This document shows, one piece after another, positions 26,219-34,764 of a DNA stretch of 64,000 nucleotides (within the stretch, counting starts at the first letter, position 1; the number at the start of each line of letters is the position of its first letter). Source of the stretch: an uncultured Prevotella sp. (GTDB taxonomy: Bacteria > Bacteroidota > Bacteroidia > Bacteroidales > Bacteroidaceae); the NCBI GenBank assembly GCA_900772835.1, contig CAAGSA010000071.1, positions 1 through 64,000 of the forward strand, written 5' to 3'. Position numbers and translations under genes: made by a program. The notes below the pieces were generated by a model that was not told the origin of the DNA, made no database searches, and saw only the letters and a list, made by a program, of their open reading frames with translations.

Positions 26219-27022
26219 ATGGATACATTTTCTAAGAAATTCTCGCTTGAGGGCAAGGTGGCCCTTGTCACGGGAGCTGCCTACGGCATCGGTTTCGCCA
26301 TTGCCGAGGCTTACGCACAGGCAGGTGCAAAGATTGCGTTCAACTGCCGCTCGCAGCACCACATGGACCAGGCTCTCGCCGACTACAAGGCTAAAGGCAT
26401 CGACGCCAAAGGATATATATGCGATGTGACGAACGAGGAGGACGTGAAGAAGATGGTGGCCGACATCGAGAAGGAGCTGGGCACCATCGACATACTCGTG
26501 AACAACGCCGGAATCATCAAGCGCATACCGATGACGGAGATGTCGGTGGAGGATTTCCGCCAGGTAGTCGACATCGACCTCAACGCGCCGTTCATCGTGT
26601 CCAAGGCAGTGCTGCCGGGAATGATAAAGAAGGGCCACGGCAAAATAATCAACATCTGCTCCATGATGAGCGAGCTGGGCAGAGAGACCGTTTCGGCATA
26701 CGCCGCCGCCAAGGGCGGACTGAAGATGCTGACACGCAACATCTGCTCTGAGTTCGGCGAGCACAACATCCAGTGCAACGGCATCGGCCCGGGCTACATC
26801 GCCACTCCGCAGACCGCTCCGCTGCGCGAACGCCAGGCCGACGGCAGCCGCCATCCGTTCGACAGTTTCATCATCAGCAAGACTCCTGCCGCACGATGGG
26901 GCACTCCCGAAGACCTGATGGGTCCTGCCGTGTTCCTTGCCTCGGACGCCAGCGACTTCGTGAACGGCCACGTGCTCTACGTTGACGGCGGTATCCTTGC
27001 CTACATCGGCAAGCAGCCATAA
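26219..27022 (+). CDS. SDR oxidoreductase, gluconate 5-dehydrogenase-like
   Basis: The 267-residue product is a classical short-chain dehydrogenase. The cofactor motif TGAAYGIG is at residues 18–25, the NNAG motif at about 91–94, and the catalytic Ser–Tyr–Lys is in ICSMMSELGRETVSAYAAAKG. It resembles enzymes annotated as gluconate 5-dehydrogenase or 2-deoxy-D-gluconate 3-dehydrogenase (KduD), which in Bacteroidota serve uronate breakdown, usually next to kduI. Here it is alone with its own promoter and terminator, so its sugar acid substrate is not fixed. Confidence 0.85.
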   Translation: MDTFSKKFSLEGKVALVTGAAYGIGFAIAEAYAQAGAKIAFNCRSQHHMDQALADYKAKGIDAKGYICDVTNEEDVKKMVADIEKELGTIDILVNNAGIIKRIPMTEMSVEDFRQVVDIDLNAPFIVSKAVLPGMIKKGHGKIINICSMMSELGRETVSAYAAAKGGLKMLTRNICSEFGEHNIQCNGIGPGYIATPQTAPLRERQADGSRHPFDSFIISKTPAARWGTPEDLMGPAVFLASDASDFVNGHVLYVDGGILAYIGKQP

Positions 27023-27048
27023 TCCTCACGCAAAGGAACGAATGCTTC

Positions 27049-27096
27049 GTCTTCCCCCAATATATATATAATATGTATCGGGGGAAGACTTTTTTA
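27049..27096 (+). terminator. Intrinsic terminator after the SDR gene
   Basis: GTCTTCCCCC (27049–27058) pairs with GGGGGAAGAC (27080–27089), followed by TTTTTT. Confidence 0.88.
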
Positions 27097-27111
27097 TTGG
27101 CAGATGCACCG

Positions 27112-27199
27112 CTTACGATTCATAAACGGCACGTTTGTCATTCGCAAATGCCCCACTTGCGAATGGTAAACATACCGGTTATGATTCGTAAGCAAAGTA
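27112..27199. repeat. Tandem array of four 22-bp units
   Basis: Units begin exactly at 27112, 27134, 27156 and 27178. They are degenerate around STTRYGATTCGTAAAC. The array lies between the SDR terminator and rbfA in the 27023–27493 gap; a promoter element at 27383 is the only other feature seen there. Confidence 0.65.
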
Positions 27200-27382
27200 T
27201 TGCGTTTCTCTTACAGTGACGACTTTACAACACCACAAAACACACTGATTATAAGTAAAACACATAGCTTTGCTTACAATTTTTCGAGACCCCCGTTTTT
27301 ACACCCCCTTCTACGCGTGTTTTCCGGACAAAAAAGATAGAAGAAAAATCAGTTTTGTTGGCAGAAATTATTGTTTTATTGC

Positions 27383-27390
27383 TAATTTTG
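27383..27390 (+). promoter_or_regulatory. Promoter element for rbfA
   Basis: TAATTTTG matches TAnnTTTG and implies a leader of about 100 bases. Confidence 0.4.
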
Positions 27391-27493
27391 TATCAAAGTT
27401 CCGCTGCGGAAACGCCGCGCGCCGCCGCCGACGGCAACAGACCGCCGCAGGGCGACATACAGGGACGCAACAATAAAACAACAATAGAACAAT

Positions 27494-27829
27494 ATGCAAG
27501 AAACAAGACAAAACCGAATAGCAAGGCTTCTGCAGAAAGAGCTGAGCCTGATTTTCCAGAGCCAGACGAGAGCCATGCACGGAGTGATGGTGTCGGTGAC
27601 GAGAGTGAAAGTTAGCCCCGACCTCAGCATCTGCACTGCCTATCTGAGCATCTTCCCGTCAGCAAAGGGAGAGGAGATAATCGAGAACGTGAGGAGAAAC
27701 GAGAAGACCGTGCGCTACGACCTGGGGCAGCGCGTGCGCAACCAGCTGAGAATAATACCCGAACTGAGATTCTTCATCGACGACTCGCTCGACTACATTG
27801 AGCACATCGACGAACTGCTCAAGAAATAA
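27494..27829 (+). CDS. rbfA: Ribosome-binding factor A
   Basis: RbfA is a KH-fold maturation factor for the 5' end of 16S rRNA in the small subunit. The 111-residue product begins MQETRQNRIARLLQKELS, as in RbfA, with VSVTRVKVSPDLSICTAYLS and the late region RNQLRIIPELRFFIDDSLDY matching the family. Its length is normal for Bacteroidota. It is followed 36 bases later by a LolC/E-type permease gene, an order often seen in this phylum. Confidence 0.93.
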   Translation: MQETRQNRIARLLQKELSLIFQSQTRAMHGVMVSVTRVKVSPDLSICTAYLSIFPSAKGEEIIENVRRNEKTVRYDLGQRVRNQLRIIPELRFFIDDSLDYIEHIDELLKK

Positions 27830-27865
27830 CCGTCCGGGCGGACGACAAGACAGGAAGGAAGAAAA

Positions 27866-29095
27866 ATGAATTTTCCGTTTTACATTGCCCGGCGCTACCT
27901 CTTCTCGAAGAAGAGCACACACGCCATAAACATCATCAGCGCCATAAGCGCAGTGGGCGTGGCGGTGGCCACGATGGCACTCGTGGTGACGCTGAGCGTC
28001 TTCAACGGCTTCCACGACCTGGCGGCCACATTCTTCACATCGTTCGACCCGCAGCTCGAAATCGTGCCGAAGGAGGGGAAGACGGCACCTGCCGACGACC
28101 CCCTGCTGACAGAAATCAGGAGGATGCCGCAGGTGGACGTGGCCACGGAATGCCTCAAGGACCAGGCGCTCGCCATATACAAGGGCCGCCAGGCGATGGT
28201 CACACTGATGGGAGTGGACGACAACTTCGACCGCATGTCGCGCATCGACGAGATTCTCTACGGCGACGGCTCCTTCACGCTGCACGCCGCCAACCTGAAC
28301 TTCGGCGTGGTGGGCATACGTCTGGCGCAGACGCTGGGCATGAACGCCAACTGGGACGGGTCGCTGATGATATACGCACCGCGCAAGACGGGGCAGCTCG
28401 ACCTTGCCAACCCGGGCGACGGGTTCGTGGTGGACTCGCTCATATCGCCCGGAACGGTGTTCATGGTTAAGCAGGCGAAATACGACCGCGACCACGTGCT
28501 TGTGCCCATAAGCTTCGCGCGCAGCCTCTTCGAGCAGCAGGGAATGCTCTCCTCGCTGCAGATAAGGCTGAAGAACGGCAGCGACCTCGACGCCGTGAAG
28601 CAGCGGATGCAGCAGGTGGCAGGGCAGAGGTACAGGGTGCTCGACCGCTACGAGCAGCAGCAGGACACGTTCCGGATAATGAAGGTGGAGAAGTTCATTG
28701 CCTACATCTTCCTCACGTTCATACTCATCGTGGCGAGCTTCAATATCATCGGCTCCATATCAATGCTGCTCATCGACAAGAAGGACGACATAACCACGCT
28801 GCGCGACCTGGGCGCCACCGACAGACAGATTGCGCACATCTTCCTTTTCGAGGGCAGGCTCATATCGCTCATCGGTGCCGTGGCAGGCATACTCATAGGA
28901 CTGCTGCTCTGTCTGCTGCAGCAGATGTTCGGCATAGTGTCGCTGGGACAGTCGAGCGGCACATTCGTGGTGGACGCATACCCCGTGAGCGTGCATCCGG
29001 AAGACGTGGCAGTGGTGTTCATCACGGTAGTTGCCGTGGGATTCACCGCCGTGTGGTATCCCGTACGCTATTTCAGCCGCAGGCTGCTCAAATGA
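27866..29095 (+). CDS. ABC transporter permease, LolC/LolE-like (FtsX domain)
   Basis: The 409-residue product starts with FYIARRYLFSKKSTHAINII, the entry to the first transmembrane helix typical of LolC/E. A large periplasmic MacB-like domain (about residues 50–265) follows, and then three C-terminal helices carrying the FtsX domain (FIAYIFLTFILIVASFNIIG; LLIDKKDDITTLRDLGA is the cytosolic coupling loop). The family extracts lipoproteins from the inner membrane with an ATPase partner, which is not adjacent here. Other FtsX-type exporters remain possible. Confidence 0.85.
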   Translation: MNFPFYIARRYLFSKKSTHAINIISAISAVGVAVATMALVVTLSVFNGFHDLAATFFTSFDPQLEIVPKEGKTAPADDPLLTEIRRMPQVDVATECLKDQALAIYKGRQAMVTLMGVDDNFDRMSRIDEILYGDGSFTLHAANLNFGVVGIRLAQTLGMNANWDGSLMIYAPRKTGQLDLANPGDGFVVDSLISPGTVFMVKQAKYDRDHVLVPISFARSLFEQQGMLSSLQIRLKNGSDLDAVKQRMQQVAGQRYRVLDRYEQQQDTFRIMKVEKFIAYIFLTFILIVASFNIIGSISMLLIDKKDDITTLRDLGATDRQIAHIFLFEGRLISLIGAVAGILIGLLLCLLQQMFGIVSLGQSSGTFVVDAYPVSVHPEDVAVVFITVVAVGFTAVWYPVRYFSRRLLK

Positions 29096-29124
29096 TTCCA
29101 CCGTACGGTATCCACCGTACGGCA
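29096..29124. repeat. 14-bp direct repeat containing CCGTACGG
   Basis: TCCACCGTACGGTA and TCCACCGTACGGCA lie back to back just after the permease stop. Each holds the palindrome CCGTACGG. Nothing else is seen in the 29096–29386 gap. Confidence 0.45.
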
Positions 29125-29386
29125 ATACACAATATCTGACTCCAAGAGGCAGGAAATGGAGAACCGGAGAATGCGGAAATTCTCCTGTTCTCCATTTTCT
29201 GCAAAATAAAAAAAGCCGCCTGCCACAGGAAAAACACACCGACGCAGGCCGACGGGCACCCGCCGGCAGACACTTGCCGCACATCACACGGTTACAAAAC
29301 GCGGGCACACGCGTCCTCAAATATAAAAGGAAAAGAAACCGAACTCTACTTATAAACGGAAAAGACTAAAAAGTAAACATTATAGA

Positions 29387-30211
29387 ATGGATACAAAAGC
29401 ACTTACAAAGCAAGCCGAAGTGAACCGCCGACGCCTCGTCGAAGTGGTTTACAACGCCAAAGCCGGACACATCGGCGGCGACCTGTCGTGTCTGAACGTC
29501 ATGACGGCCCTCTATTTCAAGTATCTCAACGTGGATCCGAAAGACCCCAAGAACCCCGAGCGCGACCGCTTCGTGCTGAGCAAGGGCCACTGCGTGGAGG
29601 CACTCTACACCACACTCGAGGCAAAGGGATTCCTGAAGAAGGAAACGACCGACACACTGGGACAGTACGGCTCCATACTCAGCGGACACCCCACGATAGA
29701 AGTGCCGGGCATAGAGGTGAACACAGGAGCACTGGGACACGGACTCCCGATAGGAGTGGGAATGGCTCTCGCGGCAAAGATGGACAGGAAGAGCTACAAG
29801 ACATACGTGATGATGGGCGACGGAGAGCAGGGCGAAGGCTCAATATATGAGGCTGCAATGGCTGGACACCAGTACAAGCTCGACAATCTCGTGGCTATCA
29901 TCGACCGCAACCACCTGCAGATAAGCGGAAACACGGAAGACGTGATGGCGATAGAAAACATAAAGGACAGATGGACAGCGTTCGGATGGGACGTGAAACT
30001 GATGGACGGCGACTGCATGGACGACATCGTGAAGACCATCGACAGCATCGACTTCGGCAACGGGAAACCGCATCTGCTCGTGTCGAACACCACCAAGGGC
30101 AAGGGAGTGTCGTATATGGAGAACATCGCAAAATGGCACCACGGCATGCCCAACGAGGAACAGTACAAGCAGGCTCTTGCCGAAATAGACGAAAGAATAA
30201 AGAGCCTTTAA
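29387..30211 (+). CDS. Transketolase, N-terminal (TPP-binding) subunit
   Basis: The 274-residue product is a stand-alone thiamine-diphosphate-binding half of transketolase. It has the early NAKAGHIGGDLSCL and the TPP motif GDGEQGEGSIYEAAMAGHQY, with the downstream asparagine in IIDRNHLQ. The partner pyrimidine-binding subunit is the next gene, 25 bases away. Split transketolases serve either the pentose phosphate pathway or dedicated sugar routes. Here the following kinase and isomerase genes point to a dedicated route; the same gene set is described for D-apiose, where the pair (AptA/AptB) acts on apulose 4-phosphate. That assignment is inferred from context. Confidence 0.92.
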   Translation: MDTKALTKQAEVNRRRLVEVVYNAKAGHIGGDLSCLNVMTALYFKYLNVDPKDPKNPERDRFVLSKGHCVEALYTTLEAKGFLKKETTDTLGQYGSILSGHPTIEVPGIEVNTGALGHGLPIGVGMALAAKMDRKSYKTYVMMGDGEQGEGSIYEAAMAGHQYKLDNLVAIIDRNHLQISGNTEDVMAIENIKDRWTAFGWDVKLMDGDCMDDIVKTIDSIDFGNGKPHLLVSNTTKGKGVSYMENIAKWHHGMPNEEQYKQALAEIDERIKSL

Positions 30212-30236
30212 AGACTAACTACATTTATAAAGAACT

Positions 30237-31157
30237 ATGATAGCTTGCAGAAAGAGTTTTACTGACACTTTGCTTGAACTGGCAAAGCAGGACAAGGATA
30301 TTATCGCCGTCACCACCGACGCGCGCGGATCAGTCACACTGAACGACTTCGCCGAGCAGCTGCCCGGACAGTTCGTGGAATGCGGAATCGCAGAGCAGGA
30401 CGCAGTGGGCATCGCGGCAGGACTGGCACACAGCGGAAAGAAAGTGTTCGCCTGCGGACCGGCATGCTTCTACGTGGCGCGAAGCCTGGAGCAGGTGAAG
30501 GTGGACATGGCATACAGCGAGAACCCGGTGAAGATTCTGGGAGTAAGCGGAGGCGTGGCATACGGAGCACTCGGAGCCACACACCACAGCCTGCACGACA
30601 TCGCCGCACTGCGCACGTTCCCGGGAATGAACATAGTGCTGCCGTGCGACGCGCGACAGACACGCAAACTCGTGAAGATGCTCGTAGACTACCCACACCC
30701 CGTATACGTGAGAGTGGGCAGAGCCGCCGTGCCCGACGTTTACGAGAACGACGACTTCGACTTCCAGCTGGGCAAGGCAAACACGCTGCTCGACGGCAAT
30801 GACCTCACAATCATAGCCTGCGGCGAGACCGTATACCACGCACTGCAGGCAGGCAAGCAGCTGAAGGAGAAGGGAATCAGCGCAAGGGTGCTCGACATGT
30901 CGTCGCTCAAGCCATACGATGCCGAGGCAATAAAGAAGGCAGCCGAGGAGACCGGACGCATAATAACAGTGGAAGAGCACAGCCAGTTCGGCGGACTGGG
31001 AGCGATAGTGACGGAAACGATATCCGAAAACCCGGTGCCGGTGCGCATCATCGGCATACCCGACGAGAACGTGGTGCACGGCACAAACAAGGAAATATTC
31101 CACCACTACGGACTGGATGCCGAAGGCATCGTGAAGAGCGCGATGGAGTTTCTCTAA
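30237..31157 (+). CDS. Transketolase, C-terminal subunit
   Basis: The 306-residue product carries the pyrimidine-binding and C-terminal domains of transketolase. The segment FVECGIAEQDAVGIAAGLA holds the conserved glutamate that activates thiamine diphosphate. VSGGVAYGALGATHHSLHD and the C-terminal part (TVEEHSQFGGLGAIVTE) are family hallmarks. It forms the active enzyme with the product of the gene 25 bases upstream. It is 18 bases ahead of the FGGY kinase gene, so all are one transcript. Confidence 0.92.
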   Translation: MIACRKSFTDTLLELAKQDKDIIAVTTDARGSVTLNDFAEQLPGQFVECGIAEQDAVGIAAGLAHSGKKVFACGPACFYVARSLEQVKVDMAYSENPVKILGVSGGVAYGALGATHHSLHDIAALRTFPGMNIVLPCDARQTRKLVKMLVDYPHPVYVRVGRAAVPDVYENDDFDFQLGKANTLLDGNDLTIIACGETVYHALQAGKQLKEKGISARVLDMSSLKPYDAEAIKKAAEETGRIITVEEHSQFGGLGAIVTETISENPVPVRIIGIPDENVVHGTNKEIFHHYGLDAEGIVKSAMEFL

Positions 31158-31175
31158 CGCCAAGGGAAAGACAGC

Positions 31176-32654
31176 ATGGACAACTACATAATAGCAATCG
31201 ACCAAAGCACATCGGCAACAAAGGCCATGCTCTTCGACGAAAGCTGCAGGATGATGCAGCGAGTGAACGTGGAGCACCACCAGTATTACCCCAAGGCGGG
31301 ATGGGTGGAGCACGATGCCGAGGAGATATACAACAATGTGCTGCTCGCCGTGAAGGAACTGATGCGCGGCGCCGACACCACGGCACACTACTCGCTGGCA
31401 ATAACCAACCAGAGGGAGACCGTAGTGGTGTGGGACAGGAACACGGGGCGACCCGTATACAACGCCGTGGTGTGGCAGTGCATGCGCGGCACAGACATCT
31501 GCAACAGGCTCAAGGCTGAAGGCTACGGCAAGATGGTGATGGAAAAGAGCGGACTGCTCATCGACCCATACTTCGCTGCAAGCGGAGCAAAATGGATTCT
31601 CGACAACGTGGAGGGAGCAAGACAGAAGGCAGAGCGGGGCGAACTGCTCATGGGCACGATGGAGTCATGGCTCATCTGGAAACTCACAGAAGGCAGAAAC
31701 CACGTATCCGACTACACCAACGCATCGCGCACGATGCTCATGAACATACACACGCTGCAGTGGGACGACGACCTGCTCCGCCTTTTCACCATACCGCGCT
31801 CAATGATGCCGGAACTGCTGCCGTGCGACGGAGTGTTCGGCAAGACCACAATAGGCGGACTCTTCGCAGAGCCGATTGAGATAGCAGGAGTGCTCGGCGA
31901 TTCGCACGGAGCACTCACCGGACAGATGTGCTTCGAGGAAGGACTCGGAAAGGCAACCTACGGCACAGGCTCATCGGTGATGGTGAACATCGGAGAGAAG
32001 GCTGCCGCGGCACCCGACGGACTGGTTACATCCATCGGTTTCGCGGCGCTGGGAAAGGTGTTCTACGCTTTCGAAGGAAACATACACAGCACAGGAGCCA
32101 CACTGAAATGGCTGCAGGAGCAGCTCAGGATGATTGCATCGCCAGCCGAAGTGGAGGCAGAGGCGACATCGGTGGCAGACAACGGAGGCGTATACTTCGT
32201 GCCGGCATTCGCCGGACTGGGAGCGCCATGGTGGAACGATACGGTGAAGGCTGCCGTGACGGGCATGACATTCGCCACGACACGCGCACACTTCCTGCGT
32301 GCGGCGCTCGAGTCGATAGCATACCAGGTGAACGACCTGGTGAAGGCAATGACCGCGAAGGCAGGAATCAACCTGAAGGAGATACGAGTTGACGGCGGAC
32401 CGACGAAGAACAAGTTCCTGATGCAGTTCCAGGCAGACTGCCTGCGTGTGCCAGTGAACCGCTCCGACGTGGAAGAGGCATCCGCCCTCGGCGCGGTAGT
32501 GATGAACGGACTGTCGCGCAAGGTGTGGAAGAGCTTCGACGAAGTGGCACAGCTGCGACACAGCAAATGGCGCATACTTGCACAGGACAACGAACAACTC
32601 ATGCAAAAGAACATCGACGGCTGGCACCAGGCCGTGAGACAACTCCTGAAGTAG
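31176..32654 (+). CDS. FGGY-family carbohydrate kinase, glycerol-kinase-like
   Basis: The 492-residue product has both FGGY phosphotransfer domains: the ATP-phosphate motif AIDQSTSATKAMLFD at the N-terminus, and AFAGLGAPWWN with LKEIRVDGGPTKNKFLMQFQ in the second half. Overall it looks like glycerol kinase (MQRVNVEHHQYYPKAGWVEH; VVWQCMRGTDIC). However, it lies in an operon with a split transketolase and a fucose/arabinose-isomerase-like protein instead of glycerol genes. A keto-pentose such as D-apulose is therefore a better candidate substrate than glycerol. A perfect 16-bp hairpin follows the stop. Confidence 0.85.
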   Translation: MDNYIIAIDQSTSATKAMLFDESCRMMQRVNVEHHQYYPKAGWVEHDAEEIYNNVLLAVKELMRGADTTAHYSLAITNQRETVVVWDRNTGRPVYNAVVWQCMRGTDICNRLKAEGYGKMVMEKSGLLIDPYFAASGAKWILDNVEGARQKAERGELLMGTMESWLIWKLTEGRNHVSDYTNASRTMLMNIHTLQWDDDLLRLFTIPRSMMPELLPCDGVFGKTTIGGLFAEPIEIAGVLGDSHGALTGQMCFEEGLGKATYGTGSSVMVNIGEKAAAAPDGLVTSIGFAALGKVFYAFEGNIHSTGATLKWLQEQLRMIASPAEVEAEATSVADNGGVYFVPAFAGLGAPWWNDTVKAAVTGMTFATTRAHFLRAALESIAYQVNDLVKAMTAKAGINLKEIRVDGGPTKNKFLMQFQADCLRVPVNRSDVEEASALGAVVMNGLSRKVWKSFDEVAQLRHSKWRILAQDNEQLMQKNIDGWHQAVRQLLK

Positions 32655-32660
32655 TACACT

Positions 32661-32697
32661 GTTGATGGCGATTGGCAAAAAGCCAATCGCCATCAAC
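32661..32697 (+). other. Perfect 16-bp hairpin between kinase and isomerase genes
   Basis: GTTGATGGCGATTGGC (32661–32676) pairs perfectly with 32682–32697 around AAAAA. No T-run follows, and the tandem CCTACCAAACCTACAAAA (18 bp, twice, from about 32699) comes next. It is probably an mRNA processing or stabilising element that sets different levels of kinase and isomerase. Confidence 0.65.
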
Positions 32698-32746
32698 TCC
32701 CTACCAAACCTACAAAACCTACCAAACCTACAAAACAAAAAACAAT

Positions 32747-34174
32747 ATGAACACCCCTAAGAAACAATGCTTCGGTGTCATCATCGGCACCCGTGCATAC
32801 TTCAACTCAGAGCTTGCAAGAGACGTGCGCAAGCAGCTCCTCAAGACTCTCGAAGACAACGGCTACGACTACGTAATCCTGCCCGAGGACGCTACACCCA
32901 CGGGAAGCAGCAGTATAGAGACACGCGAAGACGGACTGAAATGCGCCGAGCTATTCCGCCAGAACCGCGACCGCATCGACGGAATCATCGTTTCGCTGCC
33001 GAACTTCGGCTTCGAAATAGGAATCATCAACGCCATCAGCGTTGCCGACCTGAGAGTGCCGGTAATGGTACAGGCATGCGACGACCAGAACGACAAGGTG
33101 GACCTCGACAGCCGCCGCGACGCCTTCTGCGGAAAGATTTCCGTATGCAACAACCTCTACCAGTACGGCATCCCTTTCACCGACACCACACTGCACACCT
33201 ACTCCGTATACTCGCCGCTGCTGGCACAGGACATCAACCGTTTCGCTGCCGTATGCCGGGTGGTGAAGGGACTGAGCCACGCACGCATCGGACAGATCGG
33301 CACACGCCCGCTGGGCTTCAACACATGCCGCGCAAGCGAAAAGCTGCTGCAGGCATCGGGCATCACCGTTGTGCCCGCCGACCTGAGCGAGATTCTGTAT
33401 GCAGCACAGGCAATCGAGGATTCCGACACAGAACTGCTCAAGCAGATGGAGAAAGTGGCAGGATACGCCGAGGTGCCGGAGAGCTACAGGGAGAAACTGC
33501 GCCTGCAGTGCAAGTTCGGCGTGGCAGTAAACCGCTGGGTGAAGGCAAACCAGGTAGACGCCGTGGCAATACAGTGCTGGGATTCGCTGGAGCAGAACTT
33601 CGGCTGCGCCGCATGCGTCACGATGAGCATGCTGAGCGAAGCCGGCATTCCTGCAGCATGCGAGACCGACCTCGCAGGTGCCGTATCAATGCTCGCGCTC
33701 ACACTGGCATCAGGACAGCCATCGGCAATAGCCGACTGGAACAATAACTTTGCCGAAGACCGCAACAAGTGTGTATGCACCCACTGCGGAAACTTCCCCA
33801 AATCGTTCATCGGCAACGACAACCTGCGCCTCGGACCGCTCGGGGTTCTCGGACGCACACTGGGCAAGATTAACACCTTCGGTGCCGTATACGCAAAAGT
33901 AAGTGCAGGCGACTTCACTTATTTCCGCATCTCCACCGACGACACCAAGGGCTGCATCAAGGCTTATCTCGGCGAGGGCAAAATGACCGACGACGAGTAT
34001 GGCATGGACGGATGCATCGTTGTGACGGAGGTTCCTGAACTGCAGAAGCTGATGAAGTATATCTGCAAGAACGGCTTCGAACACCACGTGGCACTCGTTC
34101 GCGGTGATGTGGCAGGCATCATACAGGAGGCCATCGAGAGCTATCTCGGATGGAACCTCTACGTTCATGAATAA
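32747..34174 (+). CDS. L-fucose/L-arabinose isomerase-family protein
   Basis: Starting at the ATG at 32747 after aaaaaacaat gives 475 residues; the longer in-frame ORF would read the hairpin and the CCTACC repeat and is not believed. The protein has the two-domain fucose/arabinose isomerase layout: CFGVIIGTRAYFNSELAR, then IIVSLPNFGFE, a substrate/metal region VAIQCWDSLEQNFGCAAC with CETDLAGAVSML, and LGPLGVLGRT. The family interconverts aldoses and ketoses using Mn2+. With the split transketolase and FGGY kinase it completes an isomerase–kinase–transketolase route, as known for D-apiose. L-fucose, D-arabinose or another aldose remain possible. Confidence 0.85.
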   Translation: MNTPKKQCFGVIIGTRAYFNSELARDVRKQLLKTLEDNGYDYVILPEDATPTGSSSIETREDGLKCAELFRQNRDRIDGIIVSLPNFGFEIGIINAISVADLRVPVMVQACDDQNDKVDLDSRRDAFCGKISVCNNLYQYGIPFTDTTLHTYSVYSPLLAQDINRFAAVCRVVKGLSHARIGQIGTRPLGFNTCRASEKLLQASGITVVPADLSEILYAAQAIEDSDTELLKQMEKVAGYAEVPESYREKLRLQCKFGVAVNRWVKANQVDAVAIQCWDSLEQNFGCAACVTMSMLSEAGIPAACETDLAGAVSMLALTLASGQPSAIADWNNNFAEDRNKCVCTHCGNFPKSFIGNDNLRLGPLGVLGRTLGKINTFGAVYAKVSAGDFTYFRISTDDTKGCIKAYLGEGKMTDDEYGMDGCIVVTEVPELQKLMKYICKNGFEHHVALVRGDVAGIIQEAIESYLGWNLYVHE

Positions 34175-34185
34175 TGCCATACACC

Positions 34186-34273
34186 ATATCCGGCAATAAA
34201 CGAAACAGTTTTCGGCAATAAACAAAACTTTGTCCGGGAATAAACATAACATTATCCGGAAACACACGGACAG
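34186..34273. repeat. Tandem array of four 22-bp units
   Basis: The triplet CGG recurs at 34191, 34213, 34235 and 34257, exactly 22 bases apart, with consensus TCCGGNAATAAACNNAAC; a weak fifth CGG is at 34278. It directly follows the isomerase stop (34174). The 34175–34764 gap also holds a palindrome, a promoter and a long leader. Confidence 0.75.
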
Positions 34274-34484
34274 ATGCCGGATAGAAAAACAATAAGCATC
34301 AAGCAATATCTATATAGGTATTGGATACCTTATTATATATATTGGATTCCATCAAGCACGGGAAAAGGTTTTGCACTGGCAGAATTCTTTTTCCGTGCCT
34401 TTAGCGAATCGGGAAAAATACAGCAAACAGACTAAATATTCCAGTTCCGCAAGCGCAAAAACTACGGAAAACAGGACAGAATGT

Positions 34485-34505
34485 CGTTTTTAGTATACTA
34501 AAACG
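34485..34505. promoter_or_regulatory. Palindromic operator candidate upstream of the second susC
   Basis: TTTTAGTATACTAAAA (34488–34503) is a perfect 16-base palindrome flanked by CG on both sides. It lies about 68 bases ahead of the -7 promoter element at 34571, a position suited to activation. Confidence 0.45.
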
Positions 34506-34546
34506 TTAAATATTTGCAGCTTTATTAAAAAACTTTTTTGAATATT

Positions 34547-34578
34547 TTGCATATTTGGATAAAACTGCCTATATTTGC
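34547..34578 (+). promoter_or_regulatory. Promoter for the second susC (TTTG / TATATTTG)
   Basis: TTTG at 34547–34550 and TATATTTG at 34571–34578 are 20 bases apart. The leader to the susC start is about 180 bases and contains GTAGGTTCTAC, a small hairpin. Confidence 0.6.
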
Positions 34579-34764
34579 ATCCGAATCAAACTATAAAACC
34601 ATTTCCATACAAAGGAGTAGGTTCTACTAAAATAAAGACTACAGAAATACAATATTCGAACATGTCATAAAGGAGGGGAGTGTACCGGCTGTGTGATGTC
34701 GTATCACTACAGAAGGCTTGTATGCTTACTGATACTGCTAATAACTAATAAAAAACAAATATTT

